DNA from: Astropecten irregularis
Lineage: Eukaryota; Echinodermata; Asteroidea; Paxillosida; Astropectinidae
Length of the DNA: 64,000 nt
Direction: 5' to 3'
Assembly: GCA_963971285.1 (NCBI GenBank)
Contig: OZ020254.1
Coordinates: forward strand, 10,354,001-10,418,000
The notes under the pieces were generated by a model. That model searched no databases and had not been told where the DNA came from. It was given only the letters and a program-made list of their open reading frames with translations. Below, piece by piece: positions 1 to 16,070 of this stretch. How positions within the stretch are numbered: position 1 is the first letter of the stretch; every line of letters begins with the position of its first letter. The position numbers were made by a program, and so were the translations under genes.

Positions 1-941
1 AAATTAATATTTATCAATATTGAGACTGTGTTTTTTAAAAACTAGGCGGTGTGCAATGAACATTCTGACCAAATTTCAAACCATTCCATATTCTTGTTTC
101 AATGTTGGATTTTACAAGAATAAAATTTGTCACTCAATTCCTCTATTGTTTTTTATAAATAAATGAATAATGTATCAAAATTTATCATTACAAGTTCCTT
201 GGAATAAATTGTCTATAGAGCTACAACTTGCTCCATGTTGAAAAAAAAACTGGACATGAAACAGTTACGAAACAAGTAGATAAACCTTCAGTCCTGAATT
301 CCATTTTATAATGAGCATCAATTTTAATCAACAACTGTTACATGATCATTAATTAATGAACATTACGGTGAAAAGTTTGCTATTATTGCTCATTTTCACT
401 GATGCTAATTTTTCTTTACCACTTCTGGAAAAATGCCTTAAGAAAATTGGCAGAAACTTTCCTAGTATGACAATTCTATAACATCTATTTCCCTAAACAG
501 TACTAATTTTTTTTGGAAGCTATGACATTGGGAACTTAAAATAAATTTATAAATGACATAAATTGTCTGACAAGGATACAAACTCCAATTTTAAAAATCT
601 TGCCATTATACAACTTACAATTACATATAAATGTGCAGCTGAGATCAAGTCTGGCCAATGGAGAATGAAAAACAGTTGCTCATACCCAAAATCATCATTT
701 CTTTGAGCAGCATACTTTTTTTCTTGCTTTCCTTGAATATGAACAATATACAGTATTTCCTAGGGTCACTGTGAACTGGAATACTGTACTTGCAACCACT
801 TTCAATATGAAATCCGGGGTATCTTACAAAAGGGAAAAAAAATGATGTATACCCAAAAATTAGCAAATCAGAAAACTTCACTGATTCTCTTATTCGTTCA
901 GCCATACATCTACAATACAAATAATTAAATATCAAGTTTTA

Positions 942-1075
942 TTAAACAAACAGAGATAATTGACTGTTAGGGACACTGCGAACAAAGGGCTGGGTAGCTC
1001 AGTTGGTCGCTGGTTCGAATCCCGCTCCAGTCAATTACTCCCGGTTTGTTCAATTTTCAATGAATTAAATTTTAT
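942..1075 (+). mobile_element. tRNA-derived SINE, family A (internally deleted)
   Basis: It carries a polymerase III A-box-like TAGCTCAGTTGG and B-box-like GGTTCGAATCCC, preceded by the family head (ATAATTGACTGTTAGGGACACTG) in shortened form and followed by TCAATTTTCAATGA. The part between the A and B boxes is deleted, so this is not a functional tRNA gene. Fuller copies are at 31000, 31505 and 38719. Confidence 0.75.
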
Positions 1076-2780
1076 TCAACACATATTGGAACAGGTTTTG
1101 AAATCATGCTTCAATTTCAAATGGGCATCTATTTTTTAAGTTAAAAAAAGAAGAAAACAAATACTAGTAATATGAATCTGGCTAACACAGCCGTCTGAGA
1201 TATATATACAAACATATATATATATGCATTAAATTCAAGAAATAAAAATTAGGAAGCTTTAAATGCTGGTATTGCTGTCACACAAATTTAGAAGAAAAAA
1301 ATGGGCCATGTCCAAACTAGCTGGCTAAGGCTTGAATGTACATGATAGCCGCTTCAAATGTTTCCTGTAGACTTGGGGGCAATTATAAGCCTTAGCCAGG
1401 TAATTCAGACACAGCCTTGGTCTCTGGTGGCTTTTGTTGCTGAAAGGAGTGGATTCTGGTGGCTAAAACCTGTGTGGTCTGTATCAAAGTAACTGTGAGT
1501 CATCTGTGGTCATCGTGAATGCTTCAGAATGAGAACAATTACAGCGTTGTATTTTTGAAAATGTTTCAATTCTTCAAACCCACATTCAATAATGAACATA
1601 ATTTTGCCTCTTTTTGTTTTTGATGTGTACCATCAAACTGAAGTAACCGCCTGGTTGAAGCAAGCCAACTTATCAAATGAAACAATAATTACACCAAACC
1701 GTATATAATTATTACAAGAGTTCTGTAATCAGGTCAGTAGGAAGCCCTGCAACTGCATAAATTGATGGTACAAAATATGTTGGCTTTGAAATTGGGAGAA
1801 AATTTTTTTTTTTAAAGTTTATATCACTTCATGAATTTCAGATGTTGATGTTTGTTTTTCTAAATGATTCAGCAGCTCGGAGAAATTGGAAGTCAAATCT
1901 GGATGTAACATGGATTGAGCTACCTAAGATGATGCAGATTCTGTGCGGAGTAGAATGTTATCACACATTATTGTCAAAACTGACCGTAAATTCTCCAAGC
2001 ATTAAGCAACACAGATCCACTTTAAAATACATGTATTACACACCACTGATTACAAATCCATGATCCAAGATACAGTCTGGTATCACACACTAAATATTTA
2101 ATCCAGATGTTCCCCTCCCACAATACTAACTTTATGTAAGCGTGCTGTTACTACAAAAATGTCAGATGTTATTTTAAAACACGGTGCCAATAAATGGCAT
2201 TATAGGTTATATTCCCTTAAAAATAATTTTGGCGTGTAACCAAAATTATGCCACAGGAAAAAAAAAAACCCAACAACATCATAATAAATTGCCCAGACGC
2301 GTAAAAATTCTCTACCAAATTCACATTAAATTTGGCCAGTGTTGACTAACTTCTCACGATATGTATCACACACAAGCTGGCCTATACGACAAATGTGGCC
2401 TGGCGAACCATGCAAAAAACGCCAAGGGAAGCCTCTGTATACACATTTCTACATTATTTACGTTTCAACTTCCAAGTGTCTTACACATTATCAAGATTAC
2501 TTTTTTAAGATGTGGCATACATTATTATTCACTACATTTAAAACTTTTCACATGTCACGGGAATACACACTTGTTTGAGAAAAATCCAACAAATCGCCAG
2601 TAAAAAATAGGACAGGAATACAACGTAAAAGGCAAACAGTTTTTGAATTTGCATAATTGATAAGTAGTACACTGGAATTCCTCGTTAATCCACCAACAAC
2701 AAAAAATGCTTAAAACGTATACATACATGTATCTACGTTTAAAAACAGTTTTAATTGAGGTATGGTGTTCTTCCATTTAT

Positions 2781-3050
2781 GTCAGGTTGGAAAGAATTCC
2801 ACTGACGGCCATCACTTGTGCACAAACCTATGGGACCAACAAAGGGCGTTTTGATAAAAATGGCTACCGCTGGATTCGAAGTGTATAATTGTAGGTCAAA
2901 AAAACCCTGAAAATCTCACTTTTTAGATAAGCTACACCAGTTTTCACTCCTGAGATTGAAGTTCATTATGACTTGCATCAAAAAAGTTAACTCTTGGAGG
3001 AAATAACCCTGTTTCCGTCATGGCCGTCAGTGGAATTCTTTCCTGTCAGG
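2781..3050. mobile_element. Foldback element with AAAGAATTCCACTGACGGCC ends
   Basis: The terminal arms (2781-2814 and 3018-3050) are inverted repeats sharing AAAGAATTCCACTGACGGCC. A half copy lies at about 9362-9437 and a reverse-oriented diverged copy at about 33217-33540 in PLPBP intron 1. There is no coding capacity, so it is non-autonomous. Confidence 0.75.
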
Positions 3051-3159
3051 TTTTTTTCCAGCTAACAGTTATGTTTCCATAAAATGACTAAGGCAGAAGG
3101 GAGGTAAGATAGTACTGTCTTGTCGATGCAGTGATCTGTAGGATTTTCTTGCCAGTACA

Positions 3160-3327
3160 CAGGCCTGGAATTTTGGTCATTGAGGGGGCAAAGTCACTCT
3201 GGTATTAATATGGAGCATCTCCACAGGCTCATCCTTATGTCTAGGGCCAGGGGAGGGTTCCACGGGGGCAAGAAGGGCAAGACCAGGGCAGTCAAAAAGC
3301 CGCCGTCTCGGCAAAATTCCAGGCCTG
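3160..3327. mobile_element. hAT-like MITE, CAGGCCTGGAATTTTG ends
   Basis: The 168-bp element starts CAGGCCTGGAATTTTG and ends in the inverted form CAAAATTCCAGGCCTG. The CAGG start is hAT-like. No clean 8-bp target duplication is visible, so either the insertion is old or the boundary is off. Confidence 0.6.
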
Positions 3328-4547
3328 AGTATGGGTTCGGGTTTTATCAACGAATACGTCTCAATTTTGCATATAATATGATTTAGACTGGTTGCCACTG
3401 TATTGTAATTCCCAAGTAAAAATAAATAGACCAGGAAGCTTTAAATAATTAATTGAGAAGAAGTGACATAGACTGATATAGTACTGATAACTAAGGCAGG
3501 ATATAAAGTCTGGGGGAAAGTTTTGGCGGCCCGAACCATGAACGTGCGTTTTTTTGCATTGGTTATTGGTTTGCCGTTTTGGCAACTTTGCTTCAATGAC
3601 GTCATTGGTTCAACCAAACGAGAACCAAGGGAAGGGATTGGTTTACGGTAGATCCGACATGGTGGAAAGGTAAGCTACCTGACTCCTTCTGCCATGTCCG
3701 CCGCCATTTTTGTTTACATTTTGCAATTTTGCCGCTTTCCACCAACTATGCTTCTGTTCATCAAGAGTGACGTCAGAAACACTTTAAAGGTCACGTCCGC
3801 CAAAACGAACCCCTGGTACTAATGGTAGATCATGAGGCCTTTCAGTCATTCAGACCAGGCAGTTTTAACGACAATCATACAAACGGCAGATTTGAATTCT
3901 TCACTACGAGATGCTGTCAATCTCTGAAGCCAGTGAAACTGAAACACAAAACACAGCAACACTTTGCTGATGACAGAGAGTCATAGTTATCTGATAATAT
4001 CAAACGGCTTTTGAAAAATGTCCTTTATAACAAAACGTACAAATGACTATGTCCTTAACCTCTGGATGTTCACAGTGTTTATATTTAAGGGATGAAGACA
4101 ACAAACGGAAGACATTTAATCAAGAATTTACATATCTTCCTTTGACAGAGAATCCAAAGAAAAAAAAGGGTACGTCTCCGGAGTGCAGACGCCAAAGATC
4201 AAATTAAAGTTGATAAATAAGTGCATAGACGATTCACCAAATCGTTAAAATAAAAAAAGTTAAGCTTCTCGGGAAAAACAGCTGATGAGAGAGGACGTAG
4301 GCACTTGACTTCCAAGCTGGAACCTGGCAACAAGTAGTAACTCCCGATAAAAATGTTTTGTGTTTCTATGATTTTTGTTTTCTTTTCGTTGACGACAATT
4401 TGCTGACATGTCCACCGAGGAAGTTATCGCTTCACCTATCATTCACTGGAAACAGGATAGACCGATCAACCGACCAACAAACAAGGATTCCACATTGAAG
4501 AAGAAGCGGGAAGTGACTGATGAGGAAGAGGCCGAAGGAGCGAGTGG

Positions 4548-4748
4548 TTACAGTATCGCGCACTTGCTCTTGTCCTTGTAGATGTTGTCGCCGGTAGGGG
4601 AGACGCCCGTCAACAGCATGTCGTCGTTGGCGTTCTTCTCGCAGAAGTCGCGGAGGTCGGCGCCCGCCTGGGAGACGCGGATGCGATCAATGTTGACCTC
4701 CCGTTTCAGCTGCTCGTTGATCTTCCTCAGACTGGCTAGGTTCGACAT
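4548..4748 (-). CDS. Heterotrimeric G-protein gamma subunit (single coding exon)
   Basis: The predicted 66-residue protein has the features of a G-gamma subunit: an N-terminal amphipathic helix (residues ~3-20), a central VSQAGADLRDFC segment, DMLLTGVS, and the prenylation box CAIL at the C-terminus. In this family the C-terminal Cys is lipidated; a final Leu favours geranylgeranylation, and the protein pairs with G-beta at the plasma membrane. The usual NPF motif before the CAAX region is replaced here by DNIYKDK, which is unusual. The start is the ATG at 4748. On the minus strand a polypyrimidine tract and CAG lie 10-12 bases upstream (AG at 4760-4759), so the ATG lies in an exon whose 5' UTR continues upstream. 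The whole coding region is one exon, whereas many vertebrate paralogues are interrupted by an intron (family knowledge). GNG2, GNG5, GNG10 and GNG12-like affinities cannot be separated by eye, so no symbol is given. It is transcribed away from DPCD. Confidence 0.92.
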   Translation of the reverse strand: MSNLASLRKINEQLKREVNIDRIRVSQAGADLRDFCEKNANDDMLLTGVSPTGDNIYKDKSKCAIL

Positions 4749-4860
4749 CTTGGGTTATCTGAAGATGAGAAAGAAAACCAGAAGAGATAAGCAAAAATTG
4801 AGCTAATCACAATAAGGCCTGTTTGAAGTCGGCCATTTAACCCAATCATATCTTATTTTC

Positions 4861-5095
4861 CAGGGGCCAATTTCATTGAGCTGCTTAAGCACAAAACATG
4901 CATAAGCATGAAAATTCTTCCTTGATCAAACAGGATTGCCAACCAAAATTTTCATGTGATGTTTACTGCTTTTGACCTGTATTCGACCATTGTTTGCTGA
5001 GCATAACATTCACAAGGAGTTTTGGCTGGCATACTGATTTTATTTAGCGTTTTTGGTGCTTAAGCAGCTCTATGAATTTGGCCCAGGTCATAATT
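4861..5095. mobile_element. Palindromic MITE, GGGCCAATTTCAT family
   Basis: The left end GGGGCCAATTTCATTGAGC is the inverted form of the right end, which reads GCTCTATGAATTTGGCCC. Both ends continue into an inverted CTTAAGCA motif. The closest relative is 60533-60782, and more distant ones are at 28655, 29608, 58783 and 59525. Confidence 0.85.
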
Positions 5096-7034
5096 TAATA
5101 ATCAATGTTTTGAAATGCAGTAAGTTTGGGAAATGAGATTGAGTTAAATACTCTCTACATCTTTACTGGCCTCTAAAGTCTAAACTACAAAGGAAAAATG
5201 AAAACCTGTCCTAATGAATACCTTTGCATATTCTGTCTCGTTCGTATAATGACAGGTCACTGAGAACTAAAAACTGATCAAGCTTAATATCTTAAATACA
5301 ATAATATACACATGCATTTTAATGAGTTACATGTATATACATGTAGTACATGTACATATGTACATGTATTCGTAACTTACTCTCATTAATGCTAGCAGGG
5401 TGTGTATTCATTAATTTTTTTTACAGTATACTTATTACTTCCTGCTATGAATGATAGCCCTCATGCTATGACCAAATATCACACCTTCATCAAAACAAGT
5501 TATGCCAGAGAAAACATACTGTATAGAGTTTTGTCATAAAAAGGTGGCACAGAGGTAATTTATAAATATCAATAGTAGAGACATCGTTTCCTGAATATTT
5601 GGTATTTGAATGTAAATTTATGCTAATATCTGGTTAATGTTAATGAGTACAAAATAGCTAGGGAGTAAACACACTAATGTTTATTTCAAGTAAGGGGTCA
5701 GAAACATATTAGAAACATGGGCAAAATGTTTTGCAAAACTACATATAATTACTGTGATAACTGTCTTGCCTTAAACTCACAACAGCATGGAAAAATGGCC
5801 TTTTACTCAAAACAAAAGAATTACACAATAAGAATATATTTTACAACTGAGATCCTACCCAGTACGGTCAGTACCCACCCATTATTTTTCATAGGCATGT
5901 TTATGTTACAGGAAACACAATGTTTATTTTATCGGGCCCAATTTGGTTTCACTTCAATGGAACCTGTTCTTCACAATGTCAATTTCTGTGGTTTTGTTCT
6001 GATAATTTATTTCTCAGAAGAATCTTTAATTCCATACTATCATTTTCAATGCATCTGCTTGCATCTACAGTATTCATCTTTGTGATGATTTTTTTATCTT
6101 AAAAATAATAATACAGGCCTTATACAAATACAATTTAAGCAAAATATGCAGGCTCTAGTCAGAACATTTCATTAGTGCACTACACTGAACACACGGTATG
6201 TCCACATCATTTCCCTGGCTGGGTTGCAAATGTACGACCTGTAAGGAAATGGGCTACAATTTCCTCAATCAATATCACAGTGCAATTTGGGCAAGGCAAG
6301 GAAAGGTATAAAGGCAGTGACGCACATACAGTACTACGTGCACACGTAGCAACGATTGACCGTTAGATACAATGTTAACACCTGCATGGGGGCATCTGTG
6401 AGTGTAGTGCGTGCTAATTCATTCAAATCCAGGTGGGAACCCCGCCCATCTACTTCTCCACCTGTCCTATACATACAGTGTAGCATAGCAATAGAAATTG
6501 CAGGTACTTCTAAATATCAATGTGTGTTATATGGAGTTGAGCCCTGATAAGAGCCTAATGCCGTGAAACCAATTTGAAAGTTAATTACAACATTCACCCA
6601 GACAGGCCGAAAGACAGATCTATGCGCACAGGCATAGGAATAGCATACACACTGTGGACTTCATGGCAAAGGACGTCCACATAATTCAGGATCCCAAGAC
6701 GTTATGTGGACTCTAAGGAAATGCCAATCTTTACAAGATATTGTGCAGTGTTTTTCTATTTTCAATGGCATGGGAGTGATGAGAAAAACGAGGAAATCAG
6801 CAGATCCGAGGAAAAGTTGCAGGCCTTTAACACGTACACATAATTTTTTCATAGTTAACGCAAAGGCCAAAAGGAGAAATTTTCAAAGGTGTCTCTATCT
6901 GTCGCAAATTGAAGTTTATCAATCATTCAAGGGATATTTGGTCAAAATTTTATCATGAAAAAATTGGTCCATTTAATCAGCAAATGAGAATAAAGGGTAG
7001 TCCACATAAAACAAGTATACGTGTCGTGTACATG

Positions 7035-7357
7035 CAGGGTTCTAGCCAGACCAATTTTAGTGGTGGGCACTAGAAATGATGTTGACATATACAGTAGGCT
7101 TACGCTAAAAATTGGAAATTACATCGTCTTGTAAACATTGAGAATCAGTGCTTCATATTTCAAAACACGGAAAAGAGTGACCTTTTATTCAGGAATGTGA
7201 TCAAAATTCACGATATTGGCAATACTTTTATTCACTCTGCGGAAATTCGTGCTGGGCGGCAGAGTTGATTTCAGACCTTCGTCCCAGGCACAAATTTCCA
7301 GTGCTGGGCTGGCCCGCCCAGCGCCGCCCAGCGCCGCCCACCGTGGCTAGAACCCTG
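7035..7357. mobile_element. hAT-type non-autonomous element with perfect 8-bp target duplication
   Basis: The 323-bp element has ends CAGGGTTCTAGCCA and TGGCTAGAACCCTG and is flanked by identical TGTACATG copies (7027-7034, 7358-7365). The right part is GC-rich with a CGCCCAGCGC repeat. No transposase is encoded. Terminal CAGGG and 8-bp duplications are hAT hallmarks. Confidence 0.9.
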
Positions 7358-8140
7358 TGTACATGTATACATGTGCAGGCAATGCATACTGTGTCCCCGC
7401 TACTCATGTATTGTACATTGGGCAAGGAGGAACATAATTTCAACAACGGGTACAAACAAACCACAAATTCATACAGAGTCTTAATTATGACAAACAAAAT
7501 CATATCTTCCAAAATGTACATGTACTGTACATAATGATTAACAAAGCCAATGTTATTGTTTAGAGTATATATCTAAATAGAGATGGTAATATGAAAATAA
7601 TTCAATACATCTTTGTTAACATAAAGATGCTGGTTGTGTGGTGTGTGGGTGTGGGTGTGTGTGCGAGGGGGGGGGGGGGGGGGGCACGGATGTCATATAA
7701 AAAATCTTGACTCCCTAGGGCTGTCTCAAATATTCAAATATTTGGCCATTATTTGAATATTCGAGAAAAAAAAGAAATGTCCAAAAATACAAGAAGGTCC
7801 CAAACTTTACAGTCACTCGAGTTATCATATTATTTAGGATATGGTTTAATTGATTGTCTGTGAATGAAAATCATCCCCATTTCTCCATTGACATACTATG
7901 AAGGTAGTCTGAGTAACTTGGACCCTAAAATCGCCCAAGTCAAAAACCTGTGAATCTCCAATTCTCCCTCGGTCCATAGCCGGCTGCATTAGAAAGGAAT
8001 GTTTTGGAGCTGAAATCACAGGGTTCTGATTTTGACAAAAAGAACCAATCCCGGGGGAAAAGCACATTGAAGGTACTGCACCCTACTACTACTTACTAGT
8101 ACATGTATCGCCCACTATGTCCAAATGTTAAATCCCTAAC

Positions 8141-9007
8141 TAGGGCTGTCCATTTACGAATAATTTAGTATTCGCAAATCAAGATAAAAATTTATCGAAT
8201 ATTCGAATATTCGAAAAAAATCGCAATTCAATGTAAAACATAAGAAAATAATTTAAATATGAAAGTACGTTGCGTAATGGCTGCTGGTAGCTATCGGGGC
8301 GCCGCACCAGGCGTGCTAGATAGACAATTACAGATCATGAACAGATCCTATCAAAACACCCTGCCTTTTTAGCAGATTTTTAATAAGTTACAGAATGATA
8401 TTATCCGCTATTTCTACCAACATGCCATTGACAGGCCAAGCAAAATAATAGCGCAATCTTTCAATAACCTAAATCTTACTTCAATTTGGTTATTTTGTCT
8501 ATCTGGCCAAGTAGAAACACACTTTTCAGTTCACCGAATTAATTCCAAAAACGAACGGTAAAAAATCCTCCAAAAGCGACGATCGTATTCATATCGCACG
8601 CACGCTACATGCATCATGCATGCACACCACGTGCAGCCTAGCCAGCCATCGTGCATGGTATCTGTGCGCGTAATAGCGAGAACTTCACACAGGACATAGC
8701 GTGCACCAGCGCAAGTCTCAATCACATGGTCGACAGGAAGCCTGCACGTACATGTACACGTACATGTGCACAGTACACATCGAATGTACAATGTGTGTAT
8801 GTCACATGCACGGTGAAATAGCGCTCGGACGGTACCGCAGATCGTGGATGGCTTTGGTACCATGGATCGCGGCCGGCTTGAATGCATTTTGCGGTACAAA
8901 ATCTGCTTTTGGCATCGCGTTAATTTTTCTCGAATATTTGAACGGGCAAAATATTATTCGAATATTCGAGTGATGATCGAATATTTGATATATTCCAGAC
9001 AGCCCTA
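8141..9007. mobile_element. hAT-type element, 867 bp, TAGGGCTGTC ends, 8-bp target duplication
   Basis: Ends TAGGGCTGTC and GACAGCCCTA are inverted repeats, flanked by identical TCCCTAAC copies (8033-8040 is not meant; the left copy is 8133-8140 and the right 9008-9015). Subterminal regions carry many GAATATTCGAATATTCG motifs, possible transposase-binding repeats. The interior (8560-8900) is GC-richer with CG-rich and TACATGTAC-like patches but no transposase ORF. A partial end of the same family lies near 7718. Confidence 0.9.
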
Positions 9008-10807
9008 TCCCTAACTCCCAATAGGGTGTGTGCAAATTCATACTAAAATTGGAGGCGATTTTAGGGTCAAAGTTACTCGAACTACCATGAATCTGGAGGT
9101 AGCTACAGAAATTCAGTGTATATCAAACAGAGATCAAGTATGGAGGAATCAATTCCATGTGGATTAAGATTTTTTTTCAGTTTTTAAAAAGCTTCTTAAT
9201 GTTCCAAATTCCAAAATGCAATGCTGCTGCTGCACGTGGTGTGCATGATGCATCATACGCGATATGTTTACGTCTTCTCTCCAGCGATCGTCGCGTTCGG
9301 AAGGCTGTTTGCAATATTTTTTTAATCAAGTTTGCGAAAAGTTTGTTTCGCAAACTTGACTTGACTTGCATCCAATAAGTTATCCCTTGGAGGAAATAAC
9401 CCTGTTTCCGTAATGGCCGTCAGTGGAATCTTTCTGGGCTAAATATGTTGTGGTTGTACATGGAAAAAATTGTAGTTTTTGTAGCCTACTTCACAACACG
9501 GTAGGCCTACTACTTAAAGTTAGTACTTGCGCCAAAAATGTTCATAAATGACAACAAAGAAAGGGTCAAAGGGAAAGACATCGCAAATAAGCTTGAAAAT
9601 CGCTCAAGACTTTTAACGTACGTAGGCCCTAGGTGAGCTACATTCCCCAGAATAACACATTTCTCCATGAAGTTCATGGTTGTTTGTATTACTTTTTAGG
9701 CCTAGTTGTATTTTACTACATAGGCCTAATAACAACATAGGCCTACATGAAACTGCATACAGTTCTATCACTTATCAGTACATTCATGAAATTTTTATTA
9801 TTTTACAAGAACTTTACGAAGTAAGCCTAGGAAAACCGTTTATTTCACTGCACAAAAAAACAATATTATCATCTAAGAAACATTCTCGACTGAAACCAAC
9901 TTACCGCCTTCCACCTGGTGTATCCAAAACTGGGATAAATGGTGTGATTTGGGAAGATTTCGAGTCCAAACCGCAGCAGGCCAACAACCAAAAATGTGCA
10001 AATTGTTCTGACACACACAGGCGTTGCTGTAACACAGAGTGACGATGGTACCCGGCCCCACACCCTTTACACGATAATGAATAACAAAACAACCGGCACC
10101 AGTCTAAAATGTAAGAATGTGAGACTAGTCCATTCAATCAGCAGGGGTGGTAAAAAAGGCTTTTTGCAACCCTCTCTGAAAATTATAATTATTTTTTAAA
10201 AATATGTCCTTTCCTTGGCATTCACAAGTGAATTATTTTAAGTATGTTTCTGATGAATGTCTAAGGCAAACGATGAACTTATATTTTAGGTCAGAACTTA
10301 AAATGTTTAGTATGATAAGGAGTTTTTCTAGTACTTTTACTAGAGCTTTGTAGAGTCTATAAATTCTACTAATTCAACATTTAAAGTCTAAGTAATTCAT
10401 TCATATTTCATTTGATTCGAAACTTGAGTTAATTTGTTTACTTTTATTCATATGAAAGAAGGGGAACACCAACATTTTTCTTATTATCTTATTAATAATA
10501 CATTAACTAATTTTACCTTCATAAATACTGCATTTCATGAACACAATAATTAAACTGCTGTATGTAATTTATAATTTCTCGTCAAGCAGATTATTTTATG
10601 ATCTGAATATTCACAAGAGTTTCAATTCTGACAGAATCTTTCTCGGAAGCTTGACTTTGTCTTGCATCGCATAGTTTTCTTTTGTTTGCTAATAATTTGG
10701 TGTTGTAAAAACATGTTTTTATGCAAAGTGGTGTTTTGCAAAACATATCCGGGAAAGCGCCCTCTCTGGTGGCCTACGTGGATGTGCGGTTGCCGTAGTT
10801 GCTGAAA

Positions 10808-14257
<3,450 letters not shown>

Positions 14258-15247
14258 TGGAAGACACACTTATTGATGCAAGACTGTCTTCTCTGTTCTA
14301 GCATTGGGCCAAAATAGAAAAGGGCAATTCCCCGGTAACGTAAGTTACCTGTTAAGTGACCATGACCTATTCCTTGATCAATCATTCTTGAAAGATTCCA
14401 ATTTAAAAAATGTGTTATTGGAATCAGCAGGTATTCCACTTATGGTTCCTGGAAATGAATGCATACTGGTATATGCAAAAAGAGGTAACTTACCTTGCAA
14501 AACCATATAAATGCCCAAAAGCTTGTGTGTGCAAGCAATAGTCAGGGAAGAGGGGGGGGGGGGGGTATCTTAATCCTTTAAGACTCATTTTCAAAATGCT
14601 TTACCATTTTTATCAGCTAACATTATTAGCCAAGTACTGGTTGACACAGGCCGTACAACAGTGTACATCATTTTGCCAGGTTGGTAACCTGTGTTTGCTG
14701 AGTCCATGAAACTGGTGCCAGGCTCCATTGTAAAAAAGAAAATATACTGCTATTCGCTAAAAAAAATGCTGAGAACCGGTCACAGGCCAGTTTAGTTTTT
14801 CTGTTTGACAGCTCCGTGAAAACTGAACTCTGCCTTTAATGCATCTGGGCATTGCCTGTCCAATGAGTTGTTTTACTAATTTCTTGATAAATACACCGTT
14901 TCAAGCGGAAAAATTTTAACAGTAGGTTTCTACCAGCATCATCTTCATACCCTGAAAGTTATACGTAAATCTGTGAACATTTCTGTTTTGGTCTCTTACC
15001 AAAGTATGATACTACCTTTAATAATCGCTTATACAGTACAAAGTACAAACCATTGCTACAAATTGTCATGTTAGTTTTAAAGTTTATTTCTGTCCATGAA
15101 GTTCAAGTCTTCCTACAACTGGACATAAAATGAACACTTTGTTATGAAAATAAGTTGTTTATATGTACATGTTTGCATACTTTCTGATTTAAGTACTGTT
15201 TATTTTGCTCAAACATATCATGTTATGTATAAAAGGTTTCATCTTGT

Positions 15248-15253
15248 AATAAA
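15248..15253 (+). promoter_or_regulatory. Possible polyadenylation signal for DPCD
   Basis: A canonical AATAAA lies about 1 kb after the DPCD stop; another is at 15449-15454. No closer canonical hexamer was seen. The assignment rests only on the hexamer and position, and a repeat copy (about 14795-15025) lies between the stop and the signal. Confidence 0.3.
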
Positions 15254-15669
15254 GATTTTGAAAACAAATACTGGACTTAAGAATGATTGTGAAATTTGGC
15301 AGCGACTCAGTAAATATACTTACACTATGTTTGATTGTCTCCAAAGTCGTACTGCAGAGGGATATTGTGCATGCCATACCCATACATGTACTCTCTGTAA
15401 GTGGTATAATATGAAGCCGGAAGTATAGTGCAATGAAATGGCGTGTGTAATAAAGTCAGAATCCCACACCACTTACCTCAGGATTGCAATCTCTCTTTCT
15501 GAGAAGAAGTTGCAATGGATTTGGGCCATTCCGGCTTCGCTCTTAAGCCTCATATTATTATTATCTATTTCTGGTAATAACCAAGGATTCCTTAAAAGTG
15601 CCCTAGGCACTGTAGCTCAAAAGCCTGATGAAACCTTTTATGGAAAGATGATGAGAAGAAGATACAGTT

Positions 15670-15835
15670 TTAGAGGTGGGAGGAAAACCCCAGAGTAATA
15701 TTCTGGGTAAAACCCACAGAATCAGGTGGGGACTGAAAACCCAATCCATTTATGGACTGAGCAGGACTCGAACCCAGGCCGCAGAGGTGAAAGGTGAGGA
15801 AAAAACTGCTACACCAACCAGACACCACCTGATTT
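15670..15835 (-). mobile_element. tRNA-related SINE fragment
   Basis: Read on the minus strand it contains a B-box-like GGGTTCGAGTCCTGC followed by sequence ending in TCCTCCCACC. It interrupts the repeat shared between 15520-15900 and 28015-28180, so it is the younger insertion. It lacks a complete tRNA fold. Confidence 0.55.
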
Positions 15836-16070
15836 AAAGGCGTCCTCCAATTGGTCAATGCGCACAGTTTGATTGGCAGGCCGGAAGGGTCCATTTGAGG
15901 AGCAGAAATGAAAAGTTGTTATGGGGAACAAACTCCTCTTAAACTTCACTGCACCTGGACAAGCAAATAGCTAGTACATTGCTGGACTTCTTATCTTGTC
16001 TATACTGAACTCAGAGTATTCCTGTGAATGTGTATTGCACTAGCGTGTCCTTGAGGATGTGTGCCAGTCC

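Larger units (their letters stand above)
1..4547. other. Non-coding flank with repeats, downstream of the G-gamma gene
   Basis: No conserved coding sequence was found on either strand. The part nearest 4547 should include the G-gamma 3' UTR, since that gene reads leftwards. The rest holds a deleted tRNA-derived SINE near 942-1075, a foldback at 2781-3050, a hAT-like MITE at 3160-3327, and a probable MITE at about 3517-3825 with inverted GTTTTGGCGG ends. Nothing recognisable was seen in 1-940 or 1080-2780. Confidence 0.6.
4749..10807. other. Intergenic region between G-gamma and DPCD
   Basis: This divergent intergenic region should hold both promoters and G-gamma 5' UTR exon(s). It contains a palindromic MITE (4861-5095), a TACATGTA-rich palindromic patch near 5330-5370, two intact hAT-like elements (7035-7357, 8141-9007), a TG-rich patch ending in a G run (about 7630-7685), and a half foldback at 9362-9437. 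ORFs such as 5717-6085 show no protein-like composition. Nothing recognisable was seen in 5375-7030. Confidence 0.6.
14258..16070. other. Convergent intergenic region between DPCD and TRUB1
   Basis: It holds the two 3' UTRs. A fragment of the CATACTTTGG MITE family lies at about 14795-15025, and 15520-15900 is a diverged reverse copy of the repeat at about 28015-28180 with a SINE-like insertion (15670-15830). A G run is at about 14551-14566. No further gene was seen. Confidence 0.6.

Noticed and set aside
5717-6085. 122-codon plus-strand ORF
   Set aside because: AT-rich composition, no recognisable domain, no splice context, and an overlapping ORF of similar quality in another frame. It looks like chance.
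10789-10794. RFX X-box upstream of the DPCD start
   Set aside because: Only a GTTGCC half site is present; the second half is in direct rather than inverted orientation.
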